Shown in pieces: positions 63,641 to 64,000 of a stretch of DNA of 64,000 bases. The stretch comes from Rusavskia elegans (lineage: Eukaryota > Ascomycota > Lecanoromycetes > Teloschistales > Teloschistaceae). The notes beneath the pieces were generated by a model that saw only the letters and a program-made list of their open reading frames with translations, did not search any database and was not told the DNA's origin. The stretch spans positions 124,001 to 188,000 of the forward strand of contig SAUG01000082.1 of the NCBI GenBank assembly GCA_011316305.1. Direction: 5' to 3'. The translations under genes and the position numbers were made by a program. How positions within the stretch are numbered: the stretch's first letter is position 1; each line of letters starts with the position of its first letter.

Positions 63641-64000
63641 TTATTTAGTTAATTTGTTTTGGTTTTAGTACCCGGTAAACCAGCGATTCGGTAAGCAAAT
63701 CAAGCGTTGGTATATCAATATTGAATATACGGTAGTAAAACTTATACGCTAATTTAGTTAACGTAAATAACGGTCCTTTCGATAGAATTTTAATTTAAAT
63801 TTATTTAGTAATATAACGTATCTTTTTATTAATAATTTAATTAACGTAGAAATCTTTATAGATAAGTATGCCTCGCAGTTATCGCTTCTTCTTTTTTTAC
63901 CAGCAATACAAGCCTCTCGCAAGTACTATAACTTACTAAAACCTCTTGCGTACGTATATACTTCCGTAACAGCTATACCGCAGCTAAACCAGACGGTAGT
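63641..64000 (+). mobile_element. N-family element copy h, nested in copy g, truncated by the window end
   Basis: Starts agttaatttgttttggtttt and is the least mutated N sequence in the window: acccggtaaaccagcgattcgg and aacggtcctttcg are largely CpA/TpG-retaining. Only the leader up to the start of the reading frame is visible. Confidence 0.68.

Noticed and set aside
1..64000. CRISPR arrays, bacterial operons or phage genes
   Set aside because: No regularly spaced short repeats with unique spacers. Introns, HET domain and RIP show a fungal nuclear genome.

Overview
The window looks like a filamentous ascomycete (Pezizomycotina) chromosome with heavy repeat-induced point mutation (RIP). About 87% of it is extremely AT-rich. 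In those parts CpA and TpG are strikingly rare, TpA is everywhere and CpG survives, which is the signature of RIP. These tracts hold no intact genes. They are packed with decayed transposons whose reading frames are peppered with TAA and TAG.

One island of normal base composition, about 16,265-24,640, carries three recognisable genes: a fungal rhodopsin-domain seven-helix membrane protein (minus), a HET-domain (heterokaryon incompatibility) protein (minus) and a divergently transcribed protein kinase (plus). Each carries an apparent lesion. The rhodopsin-like gene has one in-frame TGA, the HET gene has three in-frame stops of the C-to-T kind, and the kinase has a one-base frameshift before its catalytic loop. 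The island reads as a decaying accessory (probably non-self recognition or signalling) block stranded in RIP-mutated repeats.

The repeats are nested insertions. (1) 1-9,559: Ty3/Gypsy element A is inserted in element E', which is inserted in element B. (2) About 9,560-16,260: a TIR element, a tRNA-like sequence, an N-family retroposon inserted in another N copy, and unclassified sequence. (3) 24,640-33,970: unclassified RIP sequence, a solo LTR with a GTTAA target duplication, TIR elements, a gag-like remnant and an N copy. (4) 33,976 to about 49,980: Gypsy element G (minus), interrupted by element E (37,385-47,998, GTTAA duplication), itself interrupted by full-length element C (39,630-46,269, TACGA duplication). 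(5) 50-64 kb: N copies inserted in N copies, TIR elements, and the gag-only LTR element F (59,116-62,473, GCTTA duplication) inserted in an N copy.

Two observations stand out. The N family is a roughly 0.95-1.0 kb element flanked by 12-17 bp target duplications. It carries a conserved reading frame I cannot assign and repeatedly inserts into its own copies. Second, the E-type elements encode protease to chromodomain with no gag, while F, with the same type of LTR, encodes gag and no visible reverse transcriptase. They may be complementary partners.
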